From positions 91,609 through 102,135 of the forward strand of contig MU646917.1 of assembly GCA_026770585.1 (NCBI GenBank): a stretch of 10,527 bases of DNA, written 5' to 3'. The notes under the pieces were generated by a model. The model worked only from the letters and a program-made list of their open reading frames with translations. It was not told the DNA's origin and did not search any database. This stretch comes from Baffinella frigidus (taxonomy: Eukaryota > Cryptophyceae > Cryptomonadales > Baffinellaceae). The translations under genes and the position numbers were made by a program. The number at the start of each line of letters is the position of its first letter. Position 1 is the stretch's first letter. Positions 10,499 to 10,527 of this stretch are shown one piece after another.

Positions 10499-10527
10499 GG
10501 TTGCGGGTTGAGGGTTGAGGGTTGAGG
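10408..10527 (+). repeat. terminal telomere-like array of the window
   Basis: TTTAAGG/TTTAGGG/TTCAGGG units, then about ten TTGAGGG units (one TTGCGGG) running to the last base. It continues beyond the window. The G-rich + strand orientation fits a chromosome end to the right, but the variant content argues against active telomere. Confidence 0.95.

Noticed and set aside
10408-10527. Active chromosome-end telomere at the right edge
   Set aside because: Units are mostly TTGAGGG with mixtures of TTTAGGG and TTCAGGG. A telomerase-maintained end would be expected to be nearly uniform, and the window simply stops inside the array.

Overview
The window looks like a subtelomeric, or telomere-derived internal, stretch of a eukaryotic nuclear chromosome. 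Roughly a third to a half of it is degenerate 7-bp telomere-like DNA of the TTTAGGG family (TTTAGGG, TTCAGGG, TTGAGGG, TTTGGGG, TTTCGGG, TGCAGGG, TTAGGGG). TTTAGGG telomeres are known from land plants, many green algae, apicomplexans and related algae, dinoflagellates and several stramenopiles. The sequence does not say which of these it is. The G-rich strand is the + strand almost everywhere, so if the block keeps its original orientation the chromosome end lies to the right. No protein-coding gene, tRNA or rRNA gene can be supported. The open frames are short, run through repeats, and often stay open on both strands or in several frames.

Layout: an (AT)n tract (1-106) is followed by TGAGGGG/TTTAGGG-type blocks and low-copy islands to 1436, then a low-copy island (1437-1797). 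Next is a structured region (1798-2840) where the telomere-like strand flips to C-rich: a 103-bp-arm inverted repeat, and a 331-bp MITE-like element with TA duplications and element-free paralogous sites nearby. G-rich arrays resume at 2873-3317. A ~0.9-kb low-copy island (3320-4240) carries one copy of a dispersed hairpin repeat and a nested inverted repeat. After a short array and a spacer, 4659-6340 holds a 202-bp higher-order tandem repeat built from 22-bp dyad units, a second nested inverted repeat, a duplicated hairpin and a 273-bp-spaced direct repeat.

From 6341 onward telomere-like arrays alternate with short repeat families: a variable-spacing repeat (6606-7071, with a further piece at 7603-7674), the dispersed hairpin repeat (7713-7798 and 9185-9306), a GC-rich minisatellite (8103-8340), a CGCTCTC-containing spacer repeat (8353-8745), a 24-bp minisatellite (8974-9092) and a 26-bp repeat (9742 and 9985). 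The last 460 bases are mainly TTGAGGG-type arrays.

The most interesting reading concerns how the arrays arose. Telomere-like blocks repeatedly begin at the same junction, (C)CTGGT|TTAGGG. In two cases an uninterrupted paralogue of the flanking sequence is also present in the window. One of them (7066-7383) looks like a telomere array inserted into a pre-existing sequence with a 7-bp target-like duplication. Together with a dispersed repeat cut off at 7798 by telomeric DNA, this suggests repeated telomere addition or capture at breaks. The 22-bp dyad array is the best candidate for a protein-binding or origin-like element. All of this comes from reading by eye; no search or folding was run.
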